Source: CAYTGM01 sp964437365
GTDB taxonomy: Bacteria; Sumerlaeota; Sumerlaeia; SLMS01
Assembly (NCBI GenBank): GCA_964437365.1
Contig: CAYTGM010000010.1
Location: 62,001 to 126,000 of the forward strand
Direction of reading: 5' to 3'
Length of the DNA stretch: 64,000 nt
Position numbers and translations under genes: made by a program. The stretch's first letter is position 1. The number at the start of each line of letters is the position of its first letter. Below, piece by piece: positions 1-9,095 of the stretch. Below the pieces are notes generated by a model. It was not told the DNA's origin and searched no databases. It was given only the letters and a program-made list of their open reading frames with translations.

Positions 1-96
1 CAACCGGCTCAACGCCTGACAACGACAAGGACAACGATCATCAGGGTCCTTACTCGGAATTAGAGCCGCTAATCGGCCAATTCTTCCGAGAACGGC

Positions 97-115
97 TCTA
101 GAGTGATCTTTAAGA
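97..115 (+). repeat. Half copy of the TTAGAGTGATCTT terminal repeat
   Basis: The stretch TAGAGTGATCTTTAAGAAC resembles the left end of the inverted-repeat elements at 39895 and 58450. No matching right end is visible within the next bases, so it may be a solo end or a chance match. It follows an imperfect inverted repeat (61-70 against 91-100, TAGAGCCG/CGGCTCTA). No gene was found in bases 1-226. Confidence 0.3.
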
Positions 116-150
116 ACAATGATCAGAAACATGGGCGAAAGTGAAAGAAC

Positions 151-181
151 AAATCCCCTCTCTGGTCAGGAGAGGGGATTT
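151..181 (-). terminator. Rho-independent terminator of amt
   Basis: There is a perfect 12-bp stem, AAATCCCCTCTC (151-162) with GAGAGGGGATTT (170-181), around a 7-base loop. Read on the minus strand it lies about 45 bases past the amt stop and is followed by a U-rich run (ATTTGTTCTTTC). The strong stem and the position make it the likely end of the amt transcript. Confidence 0.85.
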
Positions 182-226
182 GTGATAAGTTACATCTGGA
201 GTATGGGTGTTGAGAAACGCGACCTC

Positions 227-1660
227 TTAACTTGATGTCTCGGGTTTCATGTCCATGGAAGCCTGAGCGGGCTGTACCCCCATCGCTGGAGAGCCGCCGA
301 AACCGCCCATGCCGCCAGCTCCGCCATCCCACGAAGCGCGTGGATAAGCTTCATTGCCATGCTCCATAATGTCGAGTCCCAGGCTTTCTTCATCTTCGGA
401 AACACGCAGCATTCCGACGAGCTTCAGGATATAGAAAAGAACAAACGAGGTTGGGAAAACCCAGGCAAAACAAGCGAACACGCCAAGGAGCTGTGTGCCG
501 ATGGATGCGTCTGCGGAGGAGAAACCGGGAAGCGCAAGAGCTACGGTCCCCCAGATTCCACAAACACCGTGAACACTAACGGCACCAACGGGATCGTCGA
601 TCTTGAGAACTTTATCGATGAAGAGAACGGAAAGAACAACGAGGACGCCAGCGATCAAACCAACCACGATAGCCATCGCGGGATACATGATATCGCAGCC
701 AGCGGTTATACCAACGAGCCCGGCAAGAACTCCGTTCAGACTCAAACCCGTTTCTGGCTTTTTGAAGACGACCCATGTGGTTGCCATGGCGCCGACTGCT
801 CCACCTGCAGCACTTAGAAGTGTGTTCATAGCGATGAGAGCGATTCCAACGGCCGACCCATCGGTTGATGAACCAGCGTTGAAGCCGAACCAGCCAAAGA
901 AAAGAATGAAGGTACCAAGGGCAGCGAGGGCCATGTTGTGGCCAGGAATCGCATGAGCTCTACCATCTTTGCCGTACTTGCCGAGGCGAGGACCGACAAC
1001 AATGGCTCCTGCCAGAGCCGCCCAGGCACCTACGGAGTGAACAACTGTAGACCCCGCGAAATCGAGGAATCCTTTACCCTCGAGCCAGCCACCACCATCA
1101 CCAAGGAGAAGGCTTCCCCAGGCCCACTTACCAAAGGTGGGGTAGATAACGAGACAGATAATCGCCGAGACGATGATATATCCTGTAAACTTGGTTCGTT
1201 CAGCCAGCGCACCGGAAACGATGGTCGCTGCGGTCGCGGCAAATACAACCTGGAAAACGAAGAAGCAATAAACCCAAGCTTCGTGAACGTCGTCGGGAAG
1301 GCCAGAGAGACCAAAGAGGCTTCCGCCAATCCACTGGTTTGAGGTTACACCGAACATCAATCCAAAGCCGACGAAGAAAAACGCAATAGAGCCGACACTG
1401 AAGTCGACCAGGTTCTTCATAATGATATTACAGACGTTCTTGGCGCGAACGAAGCCTGCCTCTACAAGAGCAAAGCCTGCCTGCATAAAGAAGACGAGGA
1501 ATGCGGCCATCAGGGTCCAGATGAGCAGCTCAGGGCCCGGAACTGCGGGTTCTGCAACTGCCTCGGCAGCGTCTTGAGCAAATGCTGGAGCCTGCTGGAG
1601 AGCAAGGAAAGCGAGTGCACTCAGTAGTCCGGTTTTCTTTGATAATCGTTTGTTCGACAT
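227..1660 (-). CDS. amt: Ammonium transporter (Amt family)
   Basis: This 477-residue inner-membrane channel for ammonium/ammonia begins with a cleavable-looking signal peptide ending AFA-Q near residue 29, then about 11 hydrophobic helices. The Amt signature residues are visible: DFAGSTVVHSVG with the first pore histidine, WFGFNAGSS, and DDPVGAVSVHGVCG with the second pore histidine. The cytoplasmic tail keeps the family motif GLDIMEHG followed by a glycine-rich end. An AGAGG ribosome site precedes the ATG. It is monocistronic, ended by the hairpin at 151-181, and no glnK (PII) gene lies beside it, although Amt and GlnK are often paired. I saw no clear sigma-54 promoter upstream, so nitrogen control is not demonstrated here. 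Confidence 0.96.
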   Translation of the reverse strand: MSNKRLSKKTGLLSALAFLALQQAPAFAQDAAEAVAEPAVPGPELLIWTLMAAFLVFFMQAGFALVEAGFVRAKNVCNIIMKNLVDFSVGSIAFFFVGFGLMFGVTSNQWIGGSLFGLSGLPDDVHEAWVYCFFVFQVVFAATAATIVSGALAERTKFTGYIIVSAIICLVIYPTFGKWAWGSLLLGDGGGWLEGKGFLDFAGSTVVHSVGAWAALAGAIVVGPRLGKYGKDGRAHAIPGHNMALAALGTFILFFGWFGFNAGSSTDGSAVGIALIAMNTLLSAAGGAVGAMATTWVVFKKPETGLSLNGVLAGLVGITAGCDIMYPAMAIVVGLIAGVLVVLSVLFIDKVLKIDDPVGAVSVHGVCGIWGTVALALPGFSSADASIGTQLLGVFACFAWVFPTSFVLFYILKLVGMLRVSEDEESLGLDIMEHGNEAYPRASWDGGAGGMGGFGGSPAMGVQPAQASMDMKPETSS

Positions 1661-2011
1661 TTTAACCTCTTGGTTTCTTTAGTGATCAATTTGTACCACC
1701 CTGTTGAAAACACAGCATGATTAACAGTTATTTCTGGGAGTTCAGCGATTCTCTGCAAACCTTTTTAGAACGCAGGCGGCTTGATGGGAGCCTGAAAATG
1801 GCGATTTAGACCGTGAATAGGGAGGATTTATTCGATAGATGCGGGTTAGGACAAAGACCTCAGACTCAAAACCGGCTCTAATTGACCACCAGCTGAGAGA
1901 GCAATTTGAAGATTTTTCATAAGGACTGACCAGAAATGGCCCTGAGGAGCCAATATGGCTCCGTGGATTGTTCGGTGAACGTTGTCCTAATAAACGGTTT
2001 CCGTTAGTTGA
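1661..2011. other. Intergenic region upstream of amt
   Basis: This 351-base stretch separates the end of the YfhO-like gene from amt; both genes are on the minus strand. It should hold the amt promoter, but no convincing -35/-10 or sigma-54 element was recognised. The only clear structure is the perfect hairpin at 1946-1962. Confidence 0.6.
1946..1962. repeat. Perfect 7-3-7 hairpin
   Basis: GGAGCCA, loop ATA, TGGCTCC form a perfect 7-bp stem with a 3-base loop. It lies 50 bases past the YfhO-like stop, but no T-run follows on either strand. It could be a weak terminator, a palindromic operator, or a member of the short hairpin class seen around 16.9-17.5 kb. Confidence 0.55.
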
Positions 2012-4015
2012 CTATTTGGACCGTGGGAAAAATGCCATGAATCTGCCATCGATCCAGCGGAACGATCCCACAAGAAAAGCAAGAATGAGAAATCCAATCG
2101 ATGTAAGATAGGTCCCGATGCGGTACGAAGCAGGCTCATAAGTAACAACCAGCGTGTTCTCTCCCTCTACTACATCAAGAGAGGCACCCACGACTGGCTC
2201 ATCGATTGTGATCACCTTGTCAGGGACTTCCTCGTTCCAAAGGGAATGACCATCGGTGAAAACAAGTGGAAGGGAAACGGTGCCGTCTGAGCTGGCTTCA
2301 AAGTTCACCGGGAGGTGAGATCCCCTTAAAGGATTCCATTCGCTTTGATCAATATCGATATCACCGAGTTGCGCTTCAGGAAAAGTTGAGTCTGGATAAA
2401 CCGTATAGACGGTTTGACCAGCCCTTGGAAAGAATTTGGTTCTTTCGATGAGACTTGTATCAGTTTGAGGGGGCGCATACTGTATGATTGTACTCAAGCC
2501 CCAGAGGGCAAACCATTCACTTTGTTCGAGGCCCTGCTCGGCCTCCTGCTTCACCTCGAAATATACAGGGTGGTACCCATAGAGAGCTCTCTGTCCGTGA
2601 AGAATACCGCGAAGGCTTTGTGGGCTCACACCATTGTAGGTTGCAGCAACGAGAGACTCCTCCACCAGATAGAGATCGACTTCATTCGGAAGAATGTACC
2701 GTTGAAAATTCCTCCATGGCTCGGCGATGAGAAAGTGTCTATTTGCATGCGAGATCGTTCCATATGCCAGAATGGATGAAACGGCAAAAATGGCAGCTTG
2801 AGGATAACCTTTTTTCGATATTCTGCCCATCAAAAACTGTAGTCCAAGGCTTGAGGTTACTGCCAGCGCCAGCGAGCATATACACATGAACGTCCCGGGA
2901 CTCCTGAAGGACGAAAAGCCTGGAAGGAATCGATAGAGAAAACCATAAAGTGGCGTGTACTTACCGAGCCCAATAACCAGAAACAGAATCAAAAGTGCCA
3001 TCCAGGTGATCAATGATCGAGCCCTGTCCCGTATAGCAAAGAGCGCAAACAATGAAAGTATAATAACAAAGGGACCGATGAAATCAGAGACAATCCGCTC
3101 TCCCCAATCACCGGTATACTCAAACCCTGTAACAGAAGTCCCCTTGTAACGGGGAACGGCAAACTCGGCTATTTCACCCGGAGGATAGCTGGTTTTGACA
3201 GCTTCCTCGATTCCGATTCCACCTCCCCGATTGGATACGGCGGCCATCTCCAGTCCAGGCAGAAGTTGCAAACTGGATATAAGCATCCCGATGATGATAA
3301 CGATTGGAGAAATACACAGCAAAGGTTTCCAGCACTTCCTGTTCTCCTCATGAAAGATCATTGCTGAGAGCCAGAGAATAAAGGCGGCTAAAAGTCCTGC
3401 ATAGGCAATTTGAGGGTGGCCACACAGAAAGGTCATTCCAAGCCCAAGGGAACCACAGAGAATCCCTTTCGTAGTCTGACGCGGTGTATTGACAATAAAC
3501 AGAAAGCCGGCAGGAATGAGAGGAAGCCAGCCGAGAGCCATGACTTTCTGGAAATGTCCGGCATGAATAAGGGTCACGACGTGCCCACACACCATCCAGA
3601 TGAGCCCGCAAAAGAAAGCGGGACACTTGTCCAGTTGCTCTGATCTTCCAAGTGTATATCCGCAGACGCCTGCAATTGCCAGGGCAATAGCCCATGACAG
3701 CAACTGGGCTAAAGGAAAATCAAAGAAGAAGTAGGTCCATGATGGCGGAGCCAGCGGTGTATAGAGGAAGGCTCCCAAGACAGGAATCCCTCCCTGAATC
3801 TGGTAGTTCCAAAGAGGAAGCTCTGTTGGAGAGTCCTCCCACACTTCCTGCAACCAGAGATAGACAATAGCATCGTGAGAGACGGTATCACGTCCATAAA
3901 GAAACCAATCACCCTGTTCCGGTTTGTCCCTCGGGAGAGCGAAAATCTGGATACACGCCAGAACAAGGAACCCGATAACAACAAGTAGACGCTGGAGAAG
4001 GACCTTTCTCTCCAT
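2012..4015 (-). CDS. YfhO-like multi-pass membrane protein
   Basis: This 667-residue integral membrane protein resembles the YfhO family, thought to be GT-C-like transferases or helpers in cell-surface glycosylation. It has a first membrane helix near residues 8-27, a periplasmic loop starting GRDTVSHDAIVYLW, and about ten further helices. A soluble domain occupies about residues 430-640, and a last helix lies near the C-terminus. The stretch GHFQKVMALGWLPLIP is typical of the family. Its ATG overlaps the stop of the glycosidase-like gene by one base (TGATG), so the two are probably translated together. Substrate is unknown; the pairing suggests work on a surface or storage glycan. Confidence 0.72.
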   Translation of the reverse strand: MERKVLLQRLLVVIGFLVLACIQIFALPRDKPEQGDWFLYGRDTVSHDAIVYLWLQEVWEDSPTELPLWNYQIQGGIPVLGAFLYTPLAPPSWTYFFFDFPLAQLLSWAIALAIAGVCGYTLGRSEQLDKCPAFFCGLIWMVCGHVVTLIHAGHFQKVMALGWLPLIPAGFLFIVNTPRQTTKGILCGSLGLGMTFLCGHPQIAYAGLLAAFILWLSAMIFHEENRKCWKPLLCISPIVIIIGMLISSLQLLPGLEMAAVSNRGGGIGIEEAVKTSYPPGEIAEFAVPRYKGTSVTGFEYTGDWGERIVSDFIGPFVIILSLFALFAIRDRARSLITWMALLILFLVIGLGKYTPLYGFLYRFLPGFSSFRSPGTFMCICSLALAVTSSLGLQFLMGRISKKGYPQAAIFAVSSILAYGTISHANRHFLIAEPWRNFQRYILPNEVDLYLVEESLVAATYNGVSPQSLRGILHGQRALYGYHPVYFEVKQEAEQGLEQSEWFALWGLSTIIQYAPPQTDTSLIERTKFFPRAGQTVYTVYPDSTFPEAQLGDIDIDQSEWNPLRGSHLPVNFEASSDGTVSLPLVFTDGHSLWNEEVPDKVITIDEPVVGASLDVVEGENTLVVTYEPASYRIGTYLTSIGFLILAFLVGSFRWIDGRFMAFFPRSK

Positions 4016-5316
4016 CAGTATTCGATTGGACTCGCTGGGCTGAGGGCAAGAAGTCGCATCACAAGTTCAAGCTCTCTCAGGATTCGATATCGAAGATCGC
4101 TATCGCTGGAGCCTTCCAGGATCTGCTTGTGTATAACACGAACATCTTCCCGTATTTTCATGAGATTCTCAAAAGTCATTTTCTCATAATCATCTTCGAG
4201 ATAATCCTCAAGCTCGTTAAAAAAGAGAGTGTGAGGATCTGCGGGATCGAGGTCTTTGATCAGGTTCTCAAGAACTGTCAATGATGCGATACGGGGGCTT
4301 GTTTCCAGTGCTCCGTCCTTTTCCCATTGAATTCCGGGATCAGGAAATTCAGGTGGTTCATCTGAATCAGTATCAAGGACACAAATACCTGTGATCGGTA
4401 GTGACTGCAGCAATTCTTTGTACTGGTGAATTTCTGTTTCGTCTTCGATGACAGCAACGGCTGGGAGAGGTTCTTTCGAGAGTTGATCAAGTTTTCTGAG
4501 GTCATCGGCAAAGCGGGAAGGTCGACTTTGCAGAAAAAGTTCTCCGGCAAGACCGTCTGTATAGCAGCGTACCCAGGGGTAATCAGACGGAGGCCTGTCG
4601 TTGAAAGCTCCAAGCAAACCGGTAAAGAGCTGATAATGCGAATTCTGTGTTCGTGCTTTCAAGGAAAGAAGGAAGTGTTCAAACTCACGATGGCGCCATT
4701 CCATCACGGCCCAGAAAAGATCCCTCGAAGGCTCAGTAAGAAATTCCTCGAGATCGATGTCGAGTTCGCCCTGAAGCCGGCGAAGACAACTATACCCTAA
4801 ATGCGACCAGGTTTCAGGGTTTTCTGTTGTCAGAGGATAGCGACGAACATCGAAGATGATACCATCGATGGGAAAGGCATCGAGGAGTTCGACAAGGAAG
4901 TTGCCGAGGTAGCGTCGAAATTGGAGCGACGTCCAACAGAACAGGCCTGGCATATCAGAATTTGCGGGGATGGAATAGGATCCCTGATGGTTTTTCATCA
5001 GCCATTCACGATTCCACCGGGCAACATTCCCGAATTCGTTCTCATCGGGAGATCCAGCGCTGAGAGGGTCGACAAGGAGCCAAATTGTAAACTGAAATTC
5101 TGCGAGGAGCTTAATTGTTTCTTTTCCCGGGCAAAAACCTTTTTTAAGATTACCATAGGAAGAGACGCGAAAGTAAATAGATCCCTCGTGAAAAGCTGGA
5201 ATAATCAGCGTATTATAGCCGCGATCGGCATATTGCTGCAGGACCGTCTTAAGGTCCTCTTCACGGCCCAGGGCTCCTTTTGGCAGGATGCACGCTCTGG
5301 TTTGTAAAGCGTTCAC
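4015..5316 (-). CDS. Glycosidase-like (beta/alpha)8 barrel protein (GHL10/DUF187-like)
   Basis: This 433-residue protein has no signal peptide and so is probably cytoplasmic. The first 300 residues look like a glycoside-hydrolase-type barrel. The opening pattern DRGYNTLIIPAF and the strand GIIFDVRRYP match the GHL10/DUF187 pattern in which the aspartate is the likely catalytic or structural acid. The last 130 residues are acidic and helical and are not recognised. The GTG start at 5316 is supported by GAGGA about eight bases upstream. It is the first gene of a two-gene minus-strand operon with the YfhO-like gene. Enzyme activity is inferred from fold resemblance only. Confidence 0.6.
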   Translation of the reverse strand: MNALQTRACILPKGALGREEDLKTVLQQYADRGYNTLIIPAFHEGSIYFRVSSYGNLKKGFCPGKETIKLLAEFQFTIWLLVDPLSAGSPDENEFGNVARWNREWLMKNHQGSYSIPANSDMPGLFCWTSLQFRRYLGNFLVELLDAFPIDGIIFDVRRYPLTTENPETWSHLGYSCLRRLQGELDIDLEEFLTEPSRDLFWAVMEWRHREFEHFLLSLKARTQNSHYQLFTGLLGAFNDRPPSDYPWVRCYTDGLAGELFLQSRPSRFADDLRKLDQLSKEPLPAVAVIEDETEIHQYKELLQSLPITGICVLDTDSDEPPEFPDPGIQWEKDGALETSPRIASLTVLENLIKDLDPADPHTLFFNELEDYLEDDYEKMTFENLMKIREDVRVIHKQILEGSSDSDLRYRILRELELVMRLLALSPASPIEY

Positions 5317-5349
5317 GTATAATCCTCACGATTCTTGCTTTAAATCTCT

Positions 5350-5378
5350 TTGACATGCTACTTTTGATACGAGTAGCA
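5350..5378 (+). promoter_or_regulatory. Putative rel promoter with an inverted repeat in the spacer
   Basis: A perfect TTGACA lies at 5350-5355 in the divergent region before the Rel/SpoT gene. The next bases form the inverted repeat TGCTAC (5356-5361) and GTAGCA (5373-5378). The possible -10 (TAGCAA, 5374-5379) is poor. The repeat would sit between and over the core elements, where a repressor could bind. Confidence 0.35.
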
Positions 5379-5443
5379 ATCATGAGAAATGCCAGCATGA
5401 GCTGGTGTTGAAGCGCAATGAGTACATGACAAGTCGAGGTTAA

Positions 5444-7750
5444 ATGTCCATATCTTCGCAGAACATAGGAAAAGGCAGAGATAGAGATTATAAGCCTGTC
5501 AAAACCAACGGATCATTCGAGCCCGTCTTGGATGTGCATGGACACAACACGCCCCAGCCCACGGGACCTGTTATTCCAAACACCCCTGTTACGCTCGACC
5601 TTCTGCTTGAGGTAACGCCAACAGACTATCATGAGCTTGTTCAAAAAGCTTATGAGTTTGGAGAGCGACTCCATACGGGACAGAAAAGAATCTCCGGTGA
5701 TCCATATATACAGCATCCTCTGACAGTTGCTTATTATCTGGGCATGCTGCGCCTTGATGGTCCGACCATTGCCGCAGGACTTCTACACGATACTCTGGAA
5801 GATACGGAGATCAGTTTTCAGGAATTGAGTTCTCACTTCCCAGACCCTGTTCCTCAAATTGTCCAGGGCGTCACGAAAATCTCGAAGATGAATTTCCAGA
5901 CGAACCATGATGCTCAGGTGGAGAACCTGCGTATCATGTTTCTGGCCATGGCGAAAGATATTCGTGTCGTTATTGTGAAGCTCTGCGACCGCCTTCACAA
6001 TATGCAAACGCTGAAGCACTTGAATGCAGAGAAGCGCAAAAAGATCTCCCAGGAAACACTCGATATTTACGCTCCTCTGGCGAATAGACTGGGGATTCAG
6101 AGAATTCGTTCTGAGATGGAAGATCTGGCCATGCGCTGGATTTACCCTGAAGCGTACCAGGAACTCTCTAAGTTTATTGCAACAAAACGCGGAGAAAGAG
6201 AGCAGGTGGTGAACGACTCGGTTGACTACCTCTATGAGAAGCTCCGTCCGACTTATCCAAACATTGAAGTTTACGGTCGACCCAAGCACTTCTACTCGAT
6301 CTTTCGCAAAATGCAGGAGCAGGAATTATCCTTCGATCAAATATACGATCTGAATGCTTTGCGGATAATCTGTGACGATGAGAAGCAATGCTATGAGGTG
6401 ATGGGTCGAGTGCACGCGATCTGGTCACCGATGCCTGGCCGCTTCAAAGACTATATTGGCCAGCCCAAAAAGAACCTCTATCAGTCTATTCATACAACGG
6501 TTATAGGTTTGAACGGAACAGTATCTGAGATTCAGATCAGGACTCGTGATATGCACCAGGTGGCCGAGTTCGGGATTGCTGCTCACTGGAAGTACAAAGA
6601 AACCGGCTCGGAAATACAGAATGATGATCGACTCGCCTGGCTTCGCCAGCTGGCAGAATGGATAACCGACCCGAAAGACTCTGAGAACCTTCTTGAAGCA
6701 CTCAAAAAAGATGTCTTCGCGGACAGGGTGCTTTGCTATACGCCAAAGGGTGATGTTGTAGAACTTCCTGCTGACGCTACACCGATTGATTTTGCTTACC
6801 AGATTCACACAGAAGTAGGCGAGCACTGTGTGGGAGCAAAGATTAATGGCACGATGGTCAACTTGAGAACCAAGCTGCATAACGGCGACATCGTGCAGAT
6901 ACAGACAGCTCCTAATGGCCATCCATCACGAGACTGGCTGGACTATATTGTTACCGGGCGTGCTCGTTCAAAGATTAAACACTGGTTGAAGGCACGTAAC
7001 GTTGACGAATGGGTCGAAGCGGGAAGACGGGCTCTTCAGCGTATATTTGATGAACGTAAAATCAAAGTGACTCACAGCGAGCTTGAGTCAGAGCTGGAGA
7101 ATCTGCTGCAGGCTTACAAACTTCACACTATAGAAGATATTCTTGTGGAAATCGGGTTTGGATCTATAAGCCCTCAGGCTGCCATTGCTCGCATGAAAAA
7201 AGAGTGGACCATTAAGCCTGAACCGAAAAGGACTCCCAAGAAAAAGAAACGTGAGGAAAAGGCAAGAAAAAGCTCTGAACTCATAATCGTTCAAGGAGCT
7301 GAAGGCGCACCTAAGAAAGTCGCCAACTGTTGTTCTCCCATTCCCGGTGACCTGATCGTAGCCTACGTAACGAGAGGCCGGGGTATCACGATCCATCAGG
7401 ATCAGTGCAAGAATATCTCACGTATTCGCAAGGACCCGGAAGAGGCGGCCCGAGTTCTCCCAGCGAAGTGGAACAGACTTGAATCGACTCTTCATTCAGT
7501 ATCTATACGGGTTGAATCGGAAGACAGGTCGGGGCTTCTTGCTCGAATCAGTTCTATCATCAGCGACAAGCACATTTTCATTAAGACGTGTATGACAAAG
7601 TCTGATGTGACGCGAGGTGTCGCGACACTTCAATTCGACGTGGATGTCAGCGATGTCGAGCAGCTCGAGAGTGTGATCACCAGCATCCGTCACGAGTCTG
7701 GCGTCATTAAGGCCGAACGGAAGAGAAGCTCACAAGCCAACTCATCCTGA
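5444..7750 (+). CDS. rel: Bifunctional (p)ppGpp synthetase/hydrolase (Rel/SpoT)
   Basis: This 768-residue stringent-response enzyme makes (p)ppGpp from ATP and GTP/GDP and hydrolyses it. An unusual N-terminal extension of about 50 polar residues precedes the HD hydrolase domain, where His91 and the HDTLED motif (115-120) are intact. The synthetase domain follows with YGRPKHFYSIFRKM and EIQIRT. The TGS domain starts DRVLCYTPKGDVVELP. A zinc-finger-like/CC region has NCCSPIPGD and GRGITIHQDQC, and a C-terminal ACT domain ends the protein. The intact HD site argues for a bifunctional enzyme rather than a RelA-type synthetase. The ATG has a GAGG ribosome site. It is followed by a small membrane-protein gene. 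Confidence 0.95.
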   Translation: MSISSQNIGKGRDRDYKPVKTNGSFEPVLDVHGHNTPQPTGPVIPNTPVTLDLLLEVTPTDYHELVQKAYEFGERLHTGQKRISGDPYIQHPLTVAYYLGMLRLDGPTIAAGLLHDTLEDTEISFQELSSHFPDPVPQIVQGVTKISKMNFQTNHDAQVENLRIMFLAMAKDIRVVIVKLCDRLHNMQTLKHLNAEKRKKISQETLDIYAPLANRLGIQRIRSEMEDLAMRWIYPEAYQELSKFIATKRGEREQVVNDSVDYLYEKLRPTYPNIEVYGRPKHFYSIFRKMQEQELSFDQIYDLNALRIICDDEKQCYEVMGRVHAIWSPMPGRFKDYIGQPKKNLYQSIHTTVIGLNGTVSEIQIRTRDMHQVAEFGIAAHWKYKETGSEIQNDDRLAWLRQLAEWITDPKDSENLLEALKKDVFADRVLCYTPKGDVVELPADATPIDFAYQIHTEVGEHCVGAKINGTMVNLRTKLHNGDIVQIQTAPNGHPSRDWLDYIVTGRARSKIKHWLKARNVDEWVEAGRRALQRIFDERKIKVTHSELESELENLLQAYKLHTIEDILVEIGFGSISPQAAIARMKKEWTIKPEPKRTPKKKKREEKARKSSELIIVQGAEGAPKKVANCCSPIPGDLIVAYVTRGRGITIHQDQCKNISRIRKDPEEAARVLPAKWNRLESTLHSVSIRVESEDRSGLLARISSIISDKHIFIKTCMTKSDVTRGVATLQFDVDVSDVEQLESVITSIRHESGVIKAERKRSSQANSS

Positions 7751-7821
7751 ATAATCAGGAATCAATCTCGCTCCTTTCATCCGAGTCTGTAATAAGCCTC
7801 ATTGAATGGAGCCTTTAAATC

Positions 7822-8151
7822 ATGAAACCAGCAAAACAACTGGCGGTCCTTTCCATCCTTGGCATCTTTGGATTTATCGTTCTTATTTTGTGGGCCCTTG
7901 CCCAGGAAAGTGTCATGGTAGGTCTGGAGAAAATGGCTGTTGAGAGATGGGGGATTGTGACACTTTATGACCTGGGTGTCTCCCTCATTATTTTTTCAGC
8001 CTACATTTTCTGGCGCGAGAACTCCATCTTACGTTCTATTCCCTGGATCCTCGGCATCTGGATGCTTGGCAACCTGACGACGCTTGTCTATATAGCATAT
8101 GTCCTCATCAGTGAAGGGAAGAGAAGCTCTCTCCTCCGTCAGCGCTCCTGA
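7822..8151 (+). CDS. Small multi-pass membrane protein (DUF1475-like)
   Basis: This 109-residue protein has three hydrophobic helices, about residues 8-27, 46-62 and 70-95. The pattern of WGIVTLYDLGVSL, then FSAYIFWRE, then LGNLTTLVYI recalls the DUF1475 family, whose function is unknown. It lies 71 bases after rel on the same strand, with GGAG about ten bases before the ATG, and could be co-transcribed with rel. It ends 21 bases from the convergent next gene. No function can be assigned. Confidence 0.6.
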   Translation: MKPAKQLAVLSILGIFGFIVLILWALAQESVMVGLEKMAVERWGIVTLYDLGVSLIIFSAYIFWRENSILRSIPWILGIWMLGNLTTLVYIAYVLISEGKRSSLLRQRS

Positions 8152-8172
8152 CGAGTATTTACAGACCGCTCT

Positions 8173-8988
8173 TCACTTTATCGAGTAAACACGACTGGTA
8201 AAGATAGTTCCTGTGCCATGAACATTGCCAACCGGAGAGATGGTAAAGTCAAACTTATCACCAATCAGTGCAGTTGTTTCTACGGTGTATTCTTTCGCGC
8301 GGTCATCTCCGTTGGCAACAAAGCGACCAAAGATTCGTTCGCCGTTTTTGAATATTTCACAGTACACACCTTGAGCAGTGGGAAACTTACTCGCGTCACG
8401 GTCTGCTGTTTCCCCCACGAGACGAACTCTTCCCTGAATGCTTGAAGTCCATTGTCTAACAACGGGTTGTGCAGTCACTTGCCTGAACCCTTCCACATCC
8501 GAAGGACCGTTGGGATGCCCTCCCTCGCGAAAGAGATGATGCCAGCTTCCCTCCTGTAAATACCGACCCTCAATCCAGCCATTCAAATAATTGAGAGGTT
8601 TCAGCTCGGCTCCAGGAGCTATTCTATAGCCATAGAACCAGCCATTCTTCCCTTGTTCGTCTGAAAAATCCGCAACTGAATCAGCGACTATACGCCATCT
8701 TGTCTCGTCATCAACAACTTGTCCGTGCACATCCGCGAGACTTCTTTCGATATTGTTTAGTCTGTTTTCTATCCTTGCCAGACTTCCTGTTACACCAGAT
8801 TCAACGCTCGACGATGAATCATGACTCGAAATAAAACTTATATACAGCAGAGTTCCGAGTAGTATTAGAATAAATTGCAAGAGCACGATGAGTATGAGAA
8901 GCAGGCTGAATCCCGTCCCTCGATTGCCCCTGCCGTTTCCTTCTCCCGCTGATGGCGACTGATGTTGCATAGAGTCCCTTGTCGTCAT
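8173..8988 (-). CDS. Membrane-anchored coiled-coil protein with beta-sandwich C-terminal domain
   Basis: This 271-residue protein has a short Gly/Ser-rich cytoplasmic head, one strong membrane helix (about residues 26-50), a short coiled coil (about 62-85, ARIENRLNNIERSL) and a beta-rich outer domain. The outer domain starts with GKNGWFYGY, an aromatic-glycine motif I associate with jelly-roll, lectin-like domains in planctomycete-type proteins. The layout suggests a trimer or dimer displayed in the periplasm that may bind carbohydrate. A GGGGGA ribosome site supports the ATG at 8988. It lies 107 bases past the histidine kinase on the same strand, and a functional link is possible but unproved. 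Confidence 0.6.
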   Translation of the reverse strand: MTTRDSMQHQSPSAGEGNGRGNRGTGFSLLLILIVLLQFILILLGTLLYISFISSHDSSSSVESGVTGSLARIENRLNNIERSLADVHGQVVDDETRWRIVADSVADFSDEQGKNGWFYGYRIAPGAELKPLNYLNGWIEGRYLQEGSWHHLFREGGHPNGPSDVEGFRQVTAQPVVRQWTSSIQGRVRLVGETADRDASKFPTAQGVYCEIFKNGERIFGRFVANGDDRAKEYTVETTALIGDKFDFTISPVGNVHGTGTIFTSRVYSIK

Positions 8989-9095
8989 GACCAGGTGTCC
9001 CCCTGAATTTCAAAATAAAGTGTGTAGAAAATCTGGAGTGCTTTATGAGAATCGGCAACACAATTTATCATCAACGGTGAGCATAAAGGAGAGGT

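Noticed and set aside
359..1342. Long open frames on the plus strand across the amt gene (to 152 codons)
   Set aside because: They are antisense to a clear Amt transporter, have no ribosome sites and show no family pattern.
1661..2011. Sigma-54 promoter for amt
   Set aside because: No TGGCAC-N5-TTGC pattern on the minus strand was found.
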